This document shows positions 36,040 through 48,157 of a DNA stretch of 64,000 bases, in pieces. Both the position numbers and the translations under genes were made by a program. Under the pieces are notes generated by a model. It was not told the DNA's origin and ran no database searches. It saw nothing but the letters and a program-made list of their open reading frames with translations. Source of the DNA: Eonycteris spelaea (lineage: Eukaryota; Chordata; Mammalia; Chiroptera; Pteropodidae); the NCBI GenBank assembly GCA_003508835.1, contig PUFA01000729.1, forward strand, positions 36,387 through 100,386, in the 5' to 3' direction. Each line of letters starts with the position of its first letter. Within the stretch, counting starts at the first letter, position 1.

Positions 36040-38060
36040 CAATCCCATAGCAATCCCATTTCCATTGTCCTTACTCTTTGCAGTAATTGCAAGAGTTTGG
36101 TGTTTTAAGGTTTGCATAGGACCTTTCATTTGCCAAGGCTAAAAATTAAAGATCTTGGCAACCTTTTTGGTGACTCATCTAGAGGATGGGCAAGCTGATT
36201 GTCCAAATTAACCAAATCTTGGTGGCCATGGTCTCCCATTCCATCCTGGTTCTCTTAACCAGGAGGAAAAGCTCTCTGTTAAGCCCATTAACAAACAAAA
36301 AACTAAAAATTACTCAAGTGAAATGGTTTTTCAGATTTTTAGCTGTAAAATATCTAGGACAATTTCATTTTTATTTTTTACATCAGAGGTGACTAGAAAG
36401 ATGAAAAGGGCGAGACCTCTGTATCATACCAAAATTTCATCCATCTCTACTCTCCTCCCAGTGGCTCACAGACTGGATCTTGTGCCCTTTGTGTTGAGGT
36501 GACCAGCTATTTGCTCTCCTGACTCCTTGAAAGAAAGAGAAAAAAAATATTTTTGCCACTGATTTAGCCATGTGACACTCATCTCATCACCCTCTTCCGA
36601 GTCTGAAGCTGCTGTTTCCAGAAGTGCCATTTTGTTGTGCTTTCTATCAGTTAGTGCAGGAGAATGCTTGAATAGCTTATGTATAAAATGTTATTAAATT
36701 TATAATCTTTTGAAAATTTGCTTTCTTCAAGTTGGAGTGCACCAGGAACTCCTATGGCTCGAGAGCTCTCCGCAGTCTGAGGTCTGGCAGTGTACAGGTC
36801 TTCAAGTTCATCTCCCCCACCCAGGAGTCCTTTTTTGGTGAAGTGTCTGTGAGGTCTGGTAGGTGGCTTATTGCTTTAAAATGTTCTCGCCTTTGGTTTG
36901 CTCTCTTTGGGGGCTGATTGGGAGAAAGAGGTGCCAACGATGCAACTATTTTGATGCTGAAAATTGACGTGTCTTCTTAAATTTTTTTTTTAAAAAAAGG
37001 GTTTCTTCAAAAAAAGGTTGCTTGAGTGGAGTCAACCTCTGAAACACACCAGAATTTTCCTTTAAAAAGACCTGTAGTTAATTAATAATATGAACAGATT
37101 CGTCAGACTGTTTTGAGCTAGTCTGAATTTTGCTACAATCGACAGGCTTTAGGAAAGCCTTAAGAATTGTTTGGTGTAGTTTAGGAGCAAGTTTCTCCTG
37201 CTTCTTCCCCCAAATTAGAGGTTTGATCTCCAAGTTTCTTTGGGATGCTCCCATCTGGCAGCTCTCATCCAGTGTCAAGCTGGTCTTCACCAACTAGCAT
37301 GTGAATTAGCTAACACAAATCAAAAAGCCCAGGCTTATAGATCCGAACAATATATCAAATCCCTCAGCTGAATTTGAGGGTCTTCATTGACCTTAGGGAA
37401 TTCCTTTATAATGGTTCAAAATTCAGCTTTAGTCTAGAGGACATAGAAAACATGAGGTCTTTTAGGATCCCCAAATGGTTTAATCTTAAATGGAAAATTA
37501 CTGATAAGTTTAGAGCAAGAAAAGGGAGAGGATTCAAGGGAAAATGACATCAGAGGCAGAACCAAAGGTAAGGAAGACAGGAGCAGAGGAAAGATGACCT
37601 CAAATGTGGAGGTTGAAGCAGAGGAGTTGGGGAAGAAGCATTTGTGCAAGCTAAAGGAGATCATGAGGCCAAATCTCCAAAAAGAATAGAGAGGACCCAA
37701 ATATGTATCCTGAGATGAGGTGTAGAGGGTGAAAGGCAAGAAAGCCCTTTAGAGGAAGAACATATCTTCCTCTAAATCAGAGGCCACATCTTCTTTTTCT
37801 AAATGTCCAGTAAGCTCTGTTAATGTTAAGACTTTATTTGACAAAGTTAACTGCAGGTTCTCAGTATTGTTTGGAAGCCTCAAAATAACATTCAAAGTAA
37901 GCATTCTACTCAGTTTTACCAATTTTAGCATTATTGTTGTTAAATTCAGTTTTAAAGAAATTAAGTTTGGGAATCTCAAAGGTTTCCAGAATGGCCACTG
38001 AATTTCTGAATTACTTCTAGTCAGATCTGTCCATTTAGTTAAATATGCACGTGAAATTGC
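36040..38060 (-). pseudogene. gag: Retroviral gag region (broken)
   Basis: On the minus strand a CCHC-like zinc finger remnant is readable near 36060-36120 (CNYCKE, a stop, GQWKWDC, with the His replaced by Gln). Longer open pieces at 37434-37739 and 37749-37979 lie where capsid and matrix would be, but I cannot align them confidently. Gag is the virion structural polyprotein. Confidence 0.6.
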
Positions 38061-38742
38061 CCATGACTTTTAAGTGTGTACTTGACCAAGGTGGAGGAGG
38101 GATGGTCTTAAAATATTCAGATAGCTGATGGCCCATTTTTCAGAGACTTTTCTCTAGGACAAAGGCCCAAGACAATGTACAGCAGCTCGAACAACCTGCA
38201 GGTTGGACATCAGCCAGCCTCAATCTAGAACAGTCTGATCACAGAGGACCAGGTCAAAGGCTAAGAGCCAGTTCTAGGAAATAGCTGACCTTGAGAAGTC
38301 CAGTTATAGTCTCAGCTGGGTTTCACTCTTCTCTTTGAGACGGCGCATCTAACACTGAGACAAACTGACTAATTTTAGCAGAAATAACCTCTGTCCGCAA
38401 AGAGATCTTAAGGTGAAAACCAGTTTTGTCTCAAAGAACAACCTGTGTTTCTGAAAAAAATCAGGTGAACATGCAAAATTGAGTACTCACAGACAACAAA
38501 CAATCAAGTCCTTTTTACCACATGCACATGCGCGCACATACACACACACAAAACTCACCTCTAAACAATCCTGAATAAAGCCCAGAGAGCTTTAAAATGT
38601 AAAAAACTGAAGCTTGATTCAGAAGAAGACTCTCCCTAAGCTTTCCAATCAGAGAGCAAGCAGCCAAGCCATGTGGCTCCATGTGGGGTGCCAGCACCTG
38701 GTTATTTACCTGCCCTGAAGCTGCCAAGGTTGTTCTCTGAAA

Positions 38743-38760
38743 CCCTGGTTGAGCCCCTGA
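38743..38760 (-). other. Putative tRNA primer-binding site
   Basis: Nine bases inside the 5' LTR, the minus strand reads 'tcaggggctcaaccaggg'. By eye it resembles a proline-tRNA primer site, with several mismatches. Confidence 0.4.
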
Positions 38761-38769
38761 GTTGTTAAC

Positions 38770-39067
38770 TGAAAAATAGTATGAACTAGGTGTTTTGTCA
38801 CCAAAAAGTATTTATTGGGGAAAAATAAAGATTTGCAACCCAGCACATGAAGACACAGCAAGCCCTACGCACACTCTGTCCTTTGAGCCAAGATAGGGAA
38901 AAGGAAGGACTGGGGAGGGGAAGTTGGAACCAAAAAATTTTGTTATGAGCATGGAGTCTTCCTGCAGGGTTCTTGCAGTCATACAGAGCACAAGAACTAT
39001 CATAAGTCCTGGCTCCTCCCATAGACCCTCCCATCTGATTTTATTTCCTTCAAGTTCAACTTCATCT
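38770..39067 (-). repeat. 5' LTR of the class I endogenous retrovirus
   Basis: Pairs with the LTR at 31699-32010; the two differ at many positions, implying an old insertion. A polyadenylation signal AATAAA lies on the minus strand at 38811-38816, about 40 bases before the LTR end, so R plus U5 would be short. Flanking bases show no clear duplication. Confidence 0.8.
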
Positions 39068-40055
39068 TTATAAATATTATCATAGGAAAATCTAGACAAG
39101 TAATCTCAAAGTAATTAATTACAAAGATAATTTTATTATTTAAGAATCTGTATAAATATTAGATATTTTATTTGACCTAGGTTTTCACATTTTTCAAAAC
39201 CTACATGTGGGATGCTAAAGATGATTTTTACATCAGCACACATTTTTCTTAAGCATATCACGGTGGGTTGGCATTATGAATAATTCCTTCTCCCAAGATA
39301 ACAAGTGATTAGGAGAAATTCCAATAATAAGTTAGGCTTGTTAGAGCCATTAGCATCAGTTATTACAGCAAACACTTCAGCTCCAAAAAAAAGCAAAGTT
39401 TGTTTGTCTTTGAAGCCTCCTTCCAACATGAACGGGTTGTCCACTTTCTTTTGCAGTCCTGTCCTTTTGGATCACGTCACTGCCAGTGAATATTTTCATG
39501 GCTGGGAAGTCAGAGACAGTTGCTGGAAATAAAACATCTCACTCCCTCTCATCATTTTCTGCACAGAGGTAGTCACGTGTATACAGCTTAAATGGTATGG
39601 AAGCTGGAATACATGGGTGGTCACATGGATGTTCATTAAGCACTCTCTTTGGATCATATGTTGCATGTAAAATAAATGCACTAAGTAAACAGAGTTACTA
39701 TTAGTGAAAAATGGTCTTGTATTTAGTTAAAGTGAGGGATGTAATCAAGCCAGGTGTTTCTTTTGTTCAATTTTGTTCCTTTGTACAGGTTCAGAATGAT
39801 TTTTCTCCAAATGGGAGTTACAATGTCCAAAAGTATAAATGAAAAGATGAATATGATTGCACAGAAAGTGTCAAGAGGCAGAAATATTACAAGTAACCAC
39901 TTTTAGAGGAAGCCTTCTGCAAGTCCTCAGGGTCCACTGTGAGCAAAACATGGTTTTGTAACAAACTGCAAGTGAGAACATGACATGCTAAGATTAAACA
40001 AATTGTCCAATGTAATTGTATTGGGTAGCGGTACAGGACGAATTGATCCCTGGCA
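39068..40055. other. No gene recognised
   Basis: AT-rich DNA between the retrovirus and the next solo LTR. Short frames at 39305-39532 and 39496-39681 have no family resemblance. Its last six bases form a target-site duplication. Confidence 0.45.
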
Positions 40056-40489
40056 CGCTGGAGCCAGCCGGTTAAAGTGAACAGCACCTGAAAGAGGGGG
40101 GTGAAGCCCAAGAAAATAAAGAGAAGACAGGAAAGTTCTTCAGGAGGGCATACAGTCAATGCTGCAGCCTCGAGTTTATTTAGCATAGCCTTTATATATC
40201 TTTTAGAACACAATAGCAACGCACAGAGTACAATACCATAGGAATACTGGCATTTACATAAGTTCCTATACATTCTTCCCTCAGGGTACAAACATCCTTG
40301 CTTTCTTGGCTGTAAAACTTTCCACTATCTTAAAAGGATTACTTTAGGAGGCAAACCTCTCCTCCAGGGTCAGTAATGTTTAACTCAACACCCTGCTTCC
40401 TTGAACCATTATTGTTTAAGCAGTCTCAGCAGCTGCTAAATGGCTCCCAACTACGTGACACCTTCAGTGCCTCATAATGGCTCCTGACA
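40056..40489 (-). mobile_element. Solo LTR, ERVK-like (class II), with perfect 6-bp duplication
   Basis: The same family as 54542-54998 in reverse orientation: shared 'gctgcagcctcgagtttatt'-type text, 'ggctgtaaaac' and 'cagcagctgctaaatggctc'. The minus-strand start is TGTCAGGAGCC and the end has TG to CG change. It is flanked by 'ctggca' at 40050-40055 and 40490-40495, an exact 6-base duplication typical of ERVK-type insertions. The open frame at 39887-40291 lies across it and is not a gene. A lone LTR arises by recombination between the two LTRs of a provirus. Confidence 0.88.
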
Positions 40490-40495
40490 CTGGCA

Positions 40496-42030
40496 CATTA
40501 ACTTCCAACCTAATCTGGATAGATAATAGGTGAATAGCTTCATTGATTGCCAACTTTCACTAAGTGATACCATCATGATACAATCATACTGCTTTATACT
40601 ACCAACCTATAGCTCTTTGGATTTGCTACTTCATAGCCTGGATAAGTCATTGGAATTCCCAGCAAAGGCGATTGGGCACAGCAGAGCCTCTGGGATACTG
40701 ACACTGTCCAGCCCGTCTGACCAGCTATGGTGAAGATATTGTGTCATGAAGTTGAACATCTCAGATGAAGAATGAGGGTGAAAGACATGGCTACCCAGTC
40801 TTTACACTGGAGCTGCTGACTGCTCTCTAGTCTGAAAATCCTTGAGACCACAGTACATATTTTAAACCCAGCATCCCCAGCACATAGCTCAGAGAATGTG
40901 GTGTTCCATATCTATTTTTTGTTTGTCTTTCTTGGAGAGTGAGAGAGAAATCTCCCACATTACCCTCATTTTGCTCTTCTGCTGAACTAGTTATAAAATA
41001 ATAAAATTGATACAAGACTAGATTAACAAGAGGAAAAAATTTTAATGCATGTGCATGGGAGAATCACAATATGATGCTCATATCATCAAACAAGGCTCAA
41101 AAAGTGATCAAACCAGGCACCTTTTTATACTTTTTAGATGAAGAAACAATAAATTTGTGAGACATTGACAGGACAAAGAAAGCTGGTGCTCATCACGAAG
41201 AAACCTAAGCAGGTTTGGGTTTAGGAACCGTGTTACAAGGTTTGTTTACACATGTGTTTTTGACTCTGAGTTTTATCAATCTCGTGATGAGGTGTCTCTC
41301 AGTCCCTCAGGGGCAGGAAGTGCACCTGCCATGGAGATTACTTTCCTCCATTCAGGCGACAGAGGAGTCCAAGGTCCTTTCTGCTCTTGTTGCTTCTCAG
41401 GTGATTTTGATTATAAATAAATCACTGTGCCATCGTGGGGTATCCTGGGCCCCCTGCCTGGGTCCCTTAAACACCAAAGCTCTTCAGGGTTCTTTAATAT
41501 GCCTTTAGATTTTAAAATAGGATTAAACTAAGACATAAATCTGGTGAATTTTGGATTTACATACAATTCTTAATCCAACAGTCCAACAGGTGTTTGTTTT
41601 TCAATTCACAGTATTAATGCAGCCAGGGCCCCAACAACCACAGTCAATGGTGCCATCAGTGAGAGCCGCTCAAGGCTTTGTTCATGTAAGAAGACTGTGA
41701 GCCCCAGATATTAACTTCCAAAAGACTGATTTCTAAGCATGAGAGGGGAAAGGCTGAAAAGTACTTGTTTGCTCATGTAGAGCTCCAGCAGGTACTCCAG
41801 TTTCAGGACTTATTATTCTGAATTCCATTCTCAATGCAATAATCTAAGCATGGCTACTTTATGCCATGACTTCATATTTAGATCTACTTGAGAATAAATT
41901 TAGTTTATGCTAGTGGATTGAATACAACACTGTATACTATTATGATTGTTATCAGCTAGTCCAAAATGTATCATACTGTGCAATCAATATTTATACTCAA
42001 TAAAAAACAATTCCTTCTGAGCCTTTACAT
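40496..42030. other. No gene recognised
   Basis: The stretch 40990-41550 has the look of an interspersed repeat but I cannot name it. No supported frame. Confidence 0.4.
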
Positions 42031-42994
42031 TCACATTTTAGGATATAGTGTACACTTCCACAGGATTTTTTCCAAGGCTTCCATCACATCCTTATTTCGG
42101 AGACTATAGATCATAAGGTTGAGCATAGGGGCCAGAATGGTGTATAAGACAGACACTACTTTATCTCGGCCTGAAATATGGGAATAAATTGGCCGCTTAT
42201 ACATAAAAATGATCACACCCATAATATAAGCTGACCACTGTCAGGTGAGACAAGCCAGTAGAGAATGCTTTTTTCTGGCTTTCAGCAGAAGCCATTTGGT
42301 TGATGGTGACCAGGATGAGTGTGTAGGAAGCAAGGATGACTAAGAATGAAATAAGGAGAATAGTGATGCTGATAAAAATCCCAGTCTCATAGGTGGAGGT
42401 GTCATCACAGGAGAGACGCAAAACACCAGGAAACTCACAGTAGAAATGACAGATTTCTCTGGGTTCACAGAAGGGGGATCTCATAGTGTAGACAGTGTGT
42501 ATCAAGGCATTCAAAGTGCCACTGGTCCATGAGCTAATGGCCATGCCTACAGAGAGTCCAGTTCATCAGGAGTGGATAGTACAGAGGCCTGCAGATGGCA
42601 ATGTATCAGTCATAAGAAATGAGGTCCAAGAAAATGCACTCAGTCCCAAAAGAATGCACTCAGTCCCACCCAGGGCTAATCCCAGGAATATCTGCATGCC
42701 ACAGCCGGAGATGGAGATGACTGTCTTATGCAGAAGGTAGTCAGTCATCATTTTGGGGAGAATGGCAAGCATGAAAAGGATGTCAGTGAGAGAGACATGC
42801 CAAAGAAAGAAATACATGGGGGTGTTAAGATGGGGATCCACCAGGATCAGCAGAATTAGGACGCCGTTTCCAATCAGTGTGAAAAGGAACATGATGACGA
42901 TGAGCACAAAGAGACAGAAGTGATTTGTGGTGTATTGCAGCAGCAGACCAAGAAGAATAAATTCGGTGACTCTGTGGTTCTCCAAATGTGTCAT
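42031..42994 (-). pseudogene. Odorant receptor pseudogene, class II, family 2-like
   Basis: Minus-strand OR: MTHLENHRVTEFILLGLL start; GNGVLILLILVDPHLNTPMY (TM1-TM2); PKMMTDYLL; SGCGMQIF; then after lesions YIAICRPLYYPLLM, a C-loop with [24 protein letters not shown] and [10 protein letters not shown]. Four lesions are visible: a 20-base tandem duplication (copies 42628-42647 and 42648-42667); TGA at 42606-42608 in place of the DRY arginine codon; a 2-base loss near 42545-42554; and one extra base near 42217. Two substitutions hit conserved sites: FSTC to FSTG before TM6 and NPxxY to NLxxY in TM7. The open frames at 42566-42994, 42197-42544 and 42031-42222 are its pieces. Family 2 fits best; I do not assign a subfamily. 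Confidence 0.9.
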
Positions 42995-43699
42995 CCTTGC
43001 AATCTTTGTAGAGGTAAAAGTAAAAGCATAAAATTTGTAAACTATTTTACAATTAAATAGAAGTTAACCCACCAAAAAACACTATTCATGTTATCTAAAA
43101 AAATTTTGAAAAATGGTGACTCCAGTAGATCTAAACTGACTAAATGACATTGGTCGTCTTTGACCTAATGATACATGATATTAAATAGTTAGATATTTTC
43201 TCTTTTTAATATATTTAGATAGTCTCTTTGATTGAACAATAAGATCACTTTATTAGCATTTTACCAATACTTTTGTGGTGACTCCCCAGCTACCCAGGTG
43301 GACTTTGATCCACCTCTGGAGGTTCCCCTTGGCCTCAGATCTCTGATCTCCAGACCAAAGCAAAGCTCTTTAAGCAAGTGTGTTAAAGATGGCAGCACCA
43401 TGGGTGGAGACATCAAACACTAGAGACTAGTAATATGGGTTCTGTGCTGGTTGGTAGAGTCTAATTCTCCTAATTTGATTTGGAATTGTTTCAGATATTT
43501 TCCTCTTTAGAAACCTACATCATTCTACATATAATAAGTATTTCACACATAGTTTCCTCATGAACATTGTCATTTCTTCTTTGGACCATTCATCCAACAT
43601 TTAAGAACAAATAGGGGTATGGAGAATACTCATGTAGTTACTTAATTCTGATAATGAAGAAATTATGCATATGATCCCAGTGGTAAATATTTACTTTAA
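42995..43699. other. No feature recognised
   Basis: AT-rich DNA upstream of the OR pseudogene; no confident splice acceptor or promoter. Confidence 0.4.
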
Positions 43700-44060
43700 A
43701 AATCCTCTGCTGAGAGAAAGATAAATACCACATGATTTCACTTATCTGCAGAATCTAAGGACCAAAAAGAATAAACTAATCAAAAACAGACTCATATAGT
43801 AGACAGTTTGGTGACAGACAGAAGGGACAGGGGTTGGGGGCAGAGAGAATGGGGTGAGGGTTAAAGAAGTACAAATTAGTAGTTGATAGATAGTCACGGG
43901 GATGGAAAGCATGGCATAGGGAATGCAGTTAGCATTAATGTATTGGCTAGGTGGAGAGCCAGAGGACAGAAAGAGCAATTAGGGGGATCATTTTATAAAC
44001 TATATAAATGGCTAACCAATGTACTATATACTTGAAACTAACAAAATGAAATTTTTAATG
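43700..44060 (+). repeat. L1 3' UTR fragment
   Basis: Starts in the ORF2 C-terminal tail ('gataaataccacatgatttc') and runs to the 3' end, as at 3180-3530 and 26100-26530. Confidence 0.78.
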
Positions 44061-44069
44061 TCCTCTACT

Positions 44070-45255
44070 GAATGCAGTCTCACATGACAATGTGCACCTT
44101 CACCTCAAGGTAAAGTGTTCAAATGTTCAAGGCATAACTGCTAAGCCCCAAGTTCTATAGCCTCACCAGAACACTCCTTCAAATAATGATCTCAGTCCTT
44201 CTCTTGAAAAATATTATAGAGGTGAGGGGGTCCTGATCCCACACTGGGCTCCTCAGCCTAGGGTTCCAGGGCCAGGAAGAAAAGTCCCCACAACTTCTGG
44301 CTGTGAAAACCAGTGGAGATTGTGGCCAAGTGAAACAGAGGCCTGCTGGAGTCAGAAATATTCCTCTTAAGGGGGCCACACCCAGACTTACCACTGACGG
44401 AGTCACTCACTCTGAGCTCCAGCTCTGGGGCAGCAGCACAAAACACACCAGGGACACATAGGAGATGCTGAGTTGTCTGGCTTCAGAGAGAGGGCTGAAG
44501 GGGCAGCTTTCTTCCAGACAGAAGTGCTGGCAGAGGCCATTGTTCCTTTGTTGAGCCGTCCACCATCCTGGTGCAGAAGCGGTGGTGCCACATTTTGGTC
44601 TCTATCAACCTGGCTAACAGTGATCATTTTACCCTGGTGATTTCCTGAGACCCTGTCCTTCCCAACAAGCAGGCCCACCCAAGCTGTTTCCAGTGGATTT
44701 TCCATACAAATGACCTGTCTTGGCTCATGCTGCCAACTTTTCTAAAATCTTTGAAAGGTTCACAAAACCTAAACAAGCAGCATCTGGCCATGGCATGCCC
44801 CATATCTCTTGTCGAGCAGCCACAAGTCCAGCAGTAGTGGCAGCCGGCCTCGGTTTGTGGGTTGGCCTCTTGAGGCACTTCCAAGGCCAGCCTGGGTGGC
44901 AGCCATCTGTGGATTGTCTGATGTCTCAAACCAGGTAACTCCAGGCAGAGCATAGGCTGCAGCTGAATTTGGCCTGTGACAAAGCCCCTCCAAGGAGACC
45001 CCAGCCTGCATACTCGGTGGCTGGCTTTGGTCCAAGCCAGAGCACTACCCAGGGTCACAATTTAGAGTGACAAATGCAAAGGTCAAACAAAGCAGACACT
45101 GGAGCCATGCTAAAGTGAATCCTGCTCTGTATGGTCAGCCCAAGAGCACAGTGGCTCTTGCATTGGTCTTGGCCTGTCAGCACAAATGATCAGCCCAAGG
45201 GTAAATCCCATCCATTGACAATAAACTGCAACAAAGGCTCAACTATAATAAGAGG
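44070..45255 (+). repeat. L1 5' UTR-like GC-rich segment
   Basis: Corresponds in reverse orientation to 61000-62200 (for example 'ggcagccatctgtggattgt' at 44900 against its complement there). Several long chance frames on both strands (44403-45058 and others) reflect the high GC and are not genes. It follows an L1 3' end in the same direction. Confidence 0.65.
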
Positions 45256-46379
45256 ATACATGCAATAAATATTGTCTGTCAACTGTAAGTGAGTTATAAA
45301 TTACATATACAAACAAATAAAGATGTTGCCAACTATTAAAAATTAAGGAAAATACAATTATTTATGTAAAATGATTTATTAAGATTTTCTGAAGTAACAT
45401 CATTTGATGCAATGTACTTCTAATTGTAAACAAACTTTAGCCCTTAAGGCAAGTGAGATTCATATAATTTCTACTGACATTATTTATTTTGAATTTAGAG
45501 CAAGTGTTTGTTTTAACATATATAGAGTATAACAGCATCCCTACGACTCTCACTCTCTTTCTCACTTGACAAACACACTCAGATCTATCTTCTTCCAGAC
45601 TGTATTCATGTGTGATCTTGATGCAGGTCAGGGCAAATTTCCCCTGAGTCGGCCTGCACCAAGAGAGAGGGTTCTTTGACTGAGAACAAGAGAGTTCAAG
45701 CACATGCCAAAGTTAGAGTCAAAAGGAAAGTTTGTTAGAGAAGGATAAAAGCAAAGACAAGAGAAACCAAAGATAAAAAGCCAAGACAAGAAGCAAAGAC
45801 AAGAATAAAAAGCCCCATGTGTTGGAGAATTTGGTTTATATATGGAGAGTTTACATATCATTCTTAGTTTCTGTGAATTACAATTTAAAGACTTTGTTTA
45901 TCCATTTTTCTTTTGATGGTAAGGACATACAGTGAGGAAAGGTAACAGTATGTAGTAAGAAAATGGAAGAATATGTAGTGTGAAAGGCCTGTGGGCAGTT
46001 CCAGCCTTTGAGCCATAGGTTCCCCCTGGTTTTAGCTATAGGGAATGAATGATTTCATTTTGTGTAGGGCAGCGACTGAAAGACTCTGTTTTCCAGTTTC
46101 CCTTCACAAGTGTGGGGAAATGAGTTGTTAGCAATCCCAGCAGACATTTTCTTTGTTCTGAAGGTGTCCTTCTGGCCTGGCTGTAGGGTTGATCAGCATA
46201 TTGCTGTCCCTGAATGTAGCTTGATTTGACATTTTAGTTGTCTTACCTCCTGCCTACATTAGTCTCTCACCATATATACATTTCATAGACAGAAATCTGC
46301 CTTTCCAACACATGTTCTCATTTTTGTAGAAAAGTAGCCCCATAGATAAGGAGGATACTGTGTGTAGCTATGAATGTCT
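45256..46379. other. No gene recognised
   Basis: Includes a short degenerate repeat of 'agcaaagacaaga' and 'ataaaaagcc' phrases at 45745-45815. No supported frame. Confidence 0.4.
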
Positions 46380-47760
46380 ACTTAAACAAACAAACAAAAA
46401 AAGAATCTTGATTCAATAGCTTAATTTTATACCTTGAGGAAATAAAAAATAAATAAACCAAAAGAAAGCAGAAGAAATGAAATAATAAGTTGAGAGGGGA
46501 GATAAATAAAACAGACAATAGAAAAAGAATTAATGAAACAAAATGTTGTTCCTTTGAAAATATCAACGAATGACAAACTTTCAGTTAGTCTGAAAGAAAA
46601 TTTTTAAAAAAAGAAGACAGAAAAATTTTAAACTAGGAATGAAAGTGGAATCATTACTACTGAACCAACAAACAAACAGGATTATAATAGAATTCTGTGA
46701 AAAACAGGTTATGCAACAAATTAGGTAACCTGGAAGAAATGGGCAAATTCTTGAAAATACACAAATTCTGAAAACTGACTCAAGAGGAAATAGGAACTCT
46801 CAATAGACCATTAAAAAGAGATTGACTTGATATTCATAACAAATGTACCACTCTGGTGGATGTTAATAATAGTAGGGGAGGCTCTCGATAAAGAAATGTT
46901 CAAGACCGGGTGGCTTCAGGGTGATCTCAAGGAAGAATTAGTACTAATCCTTCACAAAATATTCTCAAAATTGAAGAGGATGGAACAATTAATTATTAAC
47001 TCTTTTTTTTTTTCCAGGAAATTAACTCTAATGTAAAGCCAGGTCAAGTCAAGAAAGGAGAGAAAACTACAGACCATTATTCTAAATGATATGGCCACAG
47101 TTGCCAATATTCTCAACACAATACTAGCAAACTGAAGCAACAGTAAAATAAAAATATTGTACAACATGAACAGGTGGGATTTATCTCTAATGTGCAGGGA
47201 TGTTTCAACTAAGATAAGTTGATGTGATACGTCATATCAATGGATAGAGGAAATAAGTATGTCTTGAATTGACACGGACAAGTATTTAATAATATCCAAC
47301 AAATTTCATAACATTAATACTCAGAAAACTAAGAATGGAAGGGGACTTTCTCAACACAATAAGATAATAAAGGCCATATATGAACACATGCACCCACCCA
47401 CGCACATACAATTAACATTATACTCAATGATGAAAAATTGAAAACTTTTCCTAGCACAAATTTTCCTAGATCAGAAACAAAATAAGGATGCTCATTTTCG
47501 TCCCTTTTATTAACATATGGGAATAACACTGGGAATACTAGTCACAGCAATTGGCGACAAACAAAAGGCATCCAATTTGGAAAGAAAGAAGTAAAACTTT
47601 CTATGCTCATAGAAAATATGATTCTATATATAGAAAACCCCAACTAATATGTAAAAAGAAAAAAAACTATTATACTAATAAATGAATTCACCTAATGTTG
47701 GTGCAAGATTAACACTCCAAAATCATGTTACTGTACGCTAGTAATGAACAGTGTGGAAAG
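46380..47760 (+). repeat. Sense L1 ORF2 fragment
   Basis: Follows ORF2 through the reverse transcriptase region, 5' and 3' truncated and full of stops. A T-rich insertion lies at 47001-47016. Confidence 0.7.
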
Positions 47761-47769
47761 GAAATCATA

Positions 47770-48110
47770 TAGTTAATTTTATGTGTCGACTTGGCTGAAC
47801 TGTGGTTTCCAGACATGTGGTCAACATTATTTGGAATGTGTCTGCAAGGGTGTTCCAGATGAGTTCACTTTATCATCAGGACTTTGAGAAAATCAGATAT
47901 TCTTCCATACTGTGGACGGGCCTCATCTAGCCATTAGAAGACTTGAGTAGGACTGAAGGCTGACCTCTCCTGAAGAAGACAGAGTTTAGCCAGCAGAGAT
48001 CAGCTACAGCACTGGCTGGCTCTTCTTGAGTCTCCAGCGGCCGGCCCCCACTGCAGATTTGGGACTAACTTGTGGCCTCCATGATCACTTGGGCCAATTA
48101 CTTAACATAA
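47770..48110 (+). repeat. Probable medium-reiterated mammalian repeat
   Basis: Starts 'ttaattttatgtgtcgactt' and continues with text familiar from a mammalian interspersed repeat that I cannot name with certainty. Ends at a GT microsatellite. Confidence 0.4.
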
Positions 48111-48157
48111 GTGTGTGTTGTGTGTGTGGTGTGTGTGTGTGTGTGTGTGTGTGTGTT
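48111..48157. repeat. (GT)n microsatellite
   Basis: GT repeat with two interruptions. Confidence 0.93.

Noticed and set aside
31699..39067. Target-site duplication of the class I provirus
   Set aside because: Flanks of the two LTRs show no convincing matching 4-6 base repeat, perhaps because of age or imprecise ends.
39887..40291. 134-codon minus frame
   Set aside because: Mostly within the solo LTR at 40056-40489.
44403..45058. 100- and 144-codon minus frames
   Set aside because: Chance frames in the GC-rich L1 5' UTR-like segment, whose L1 sense is the opposite strand.
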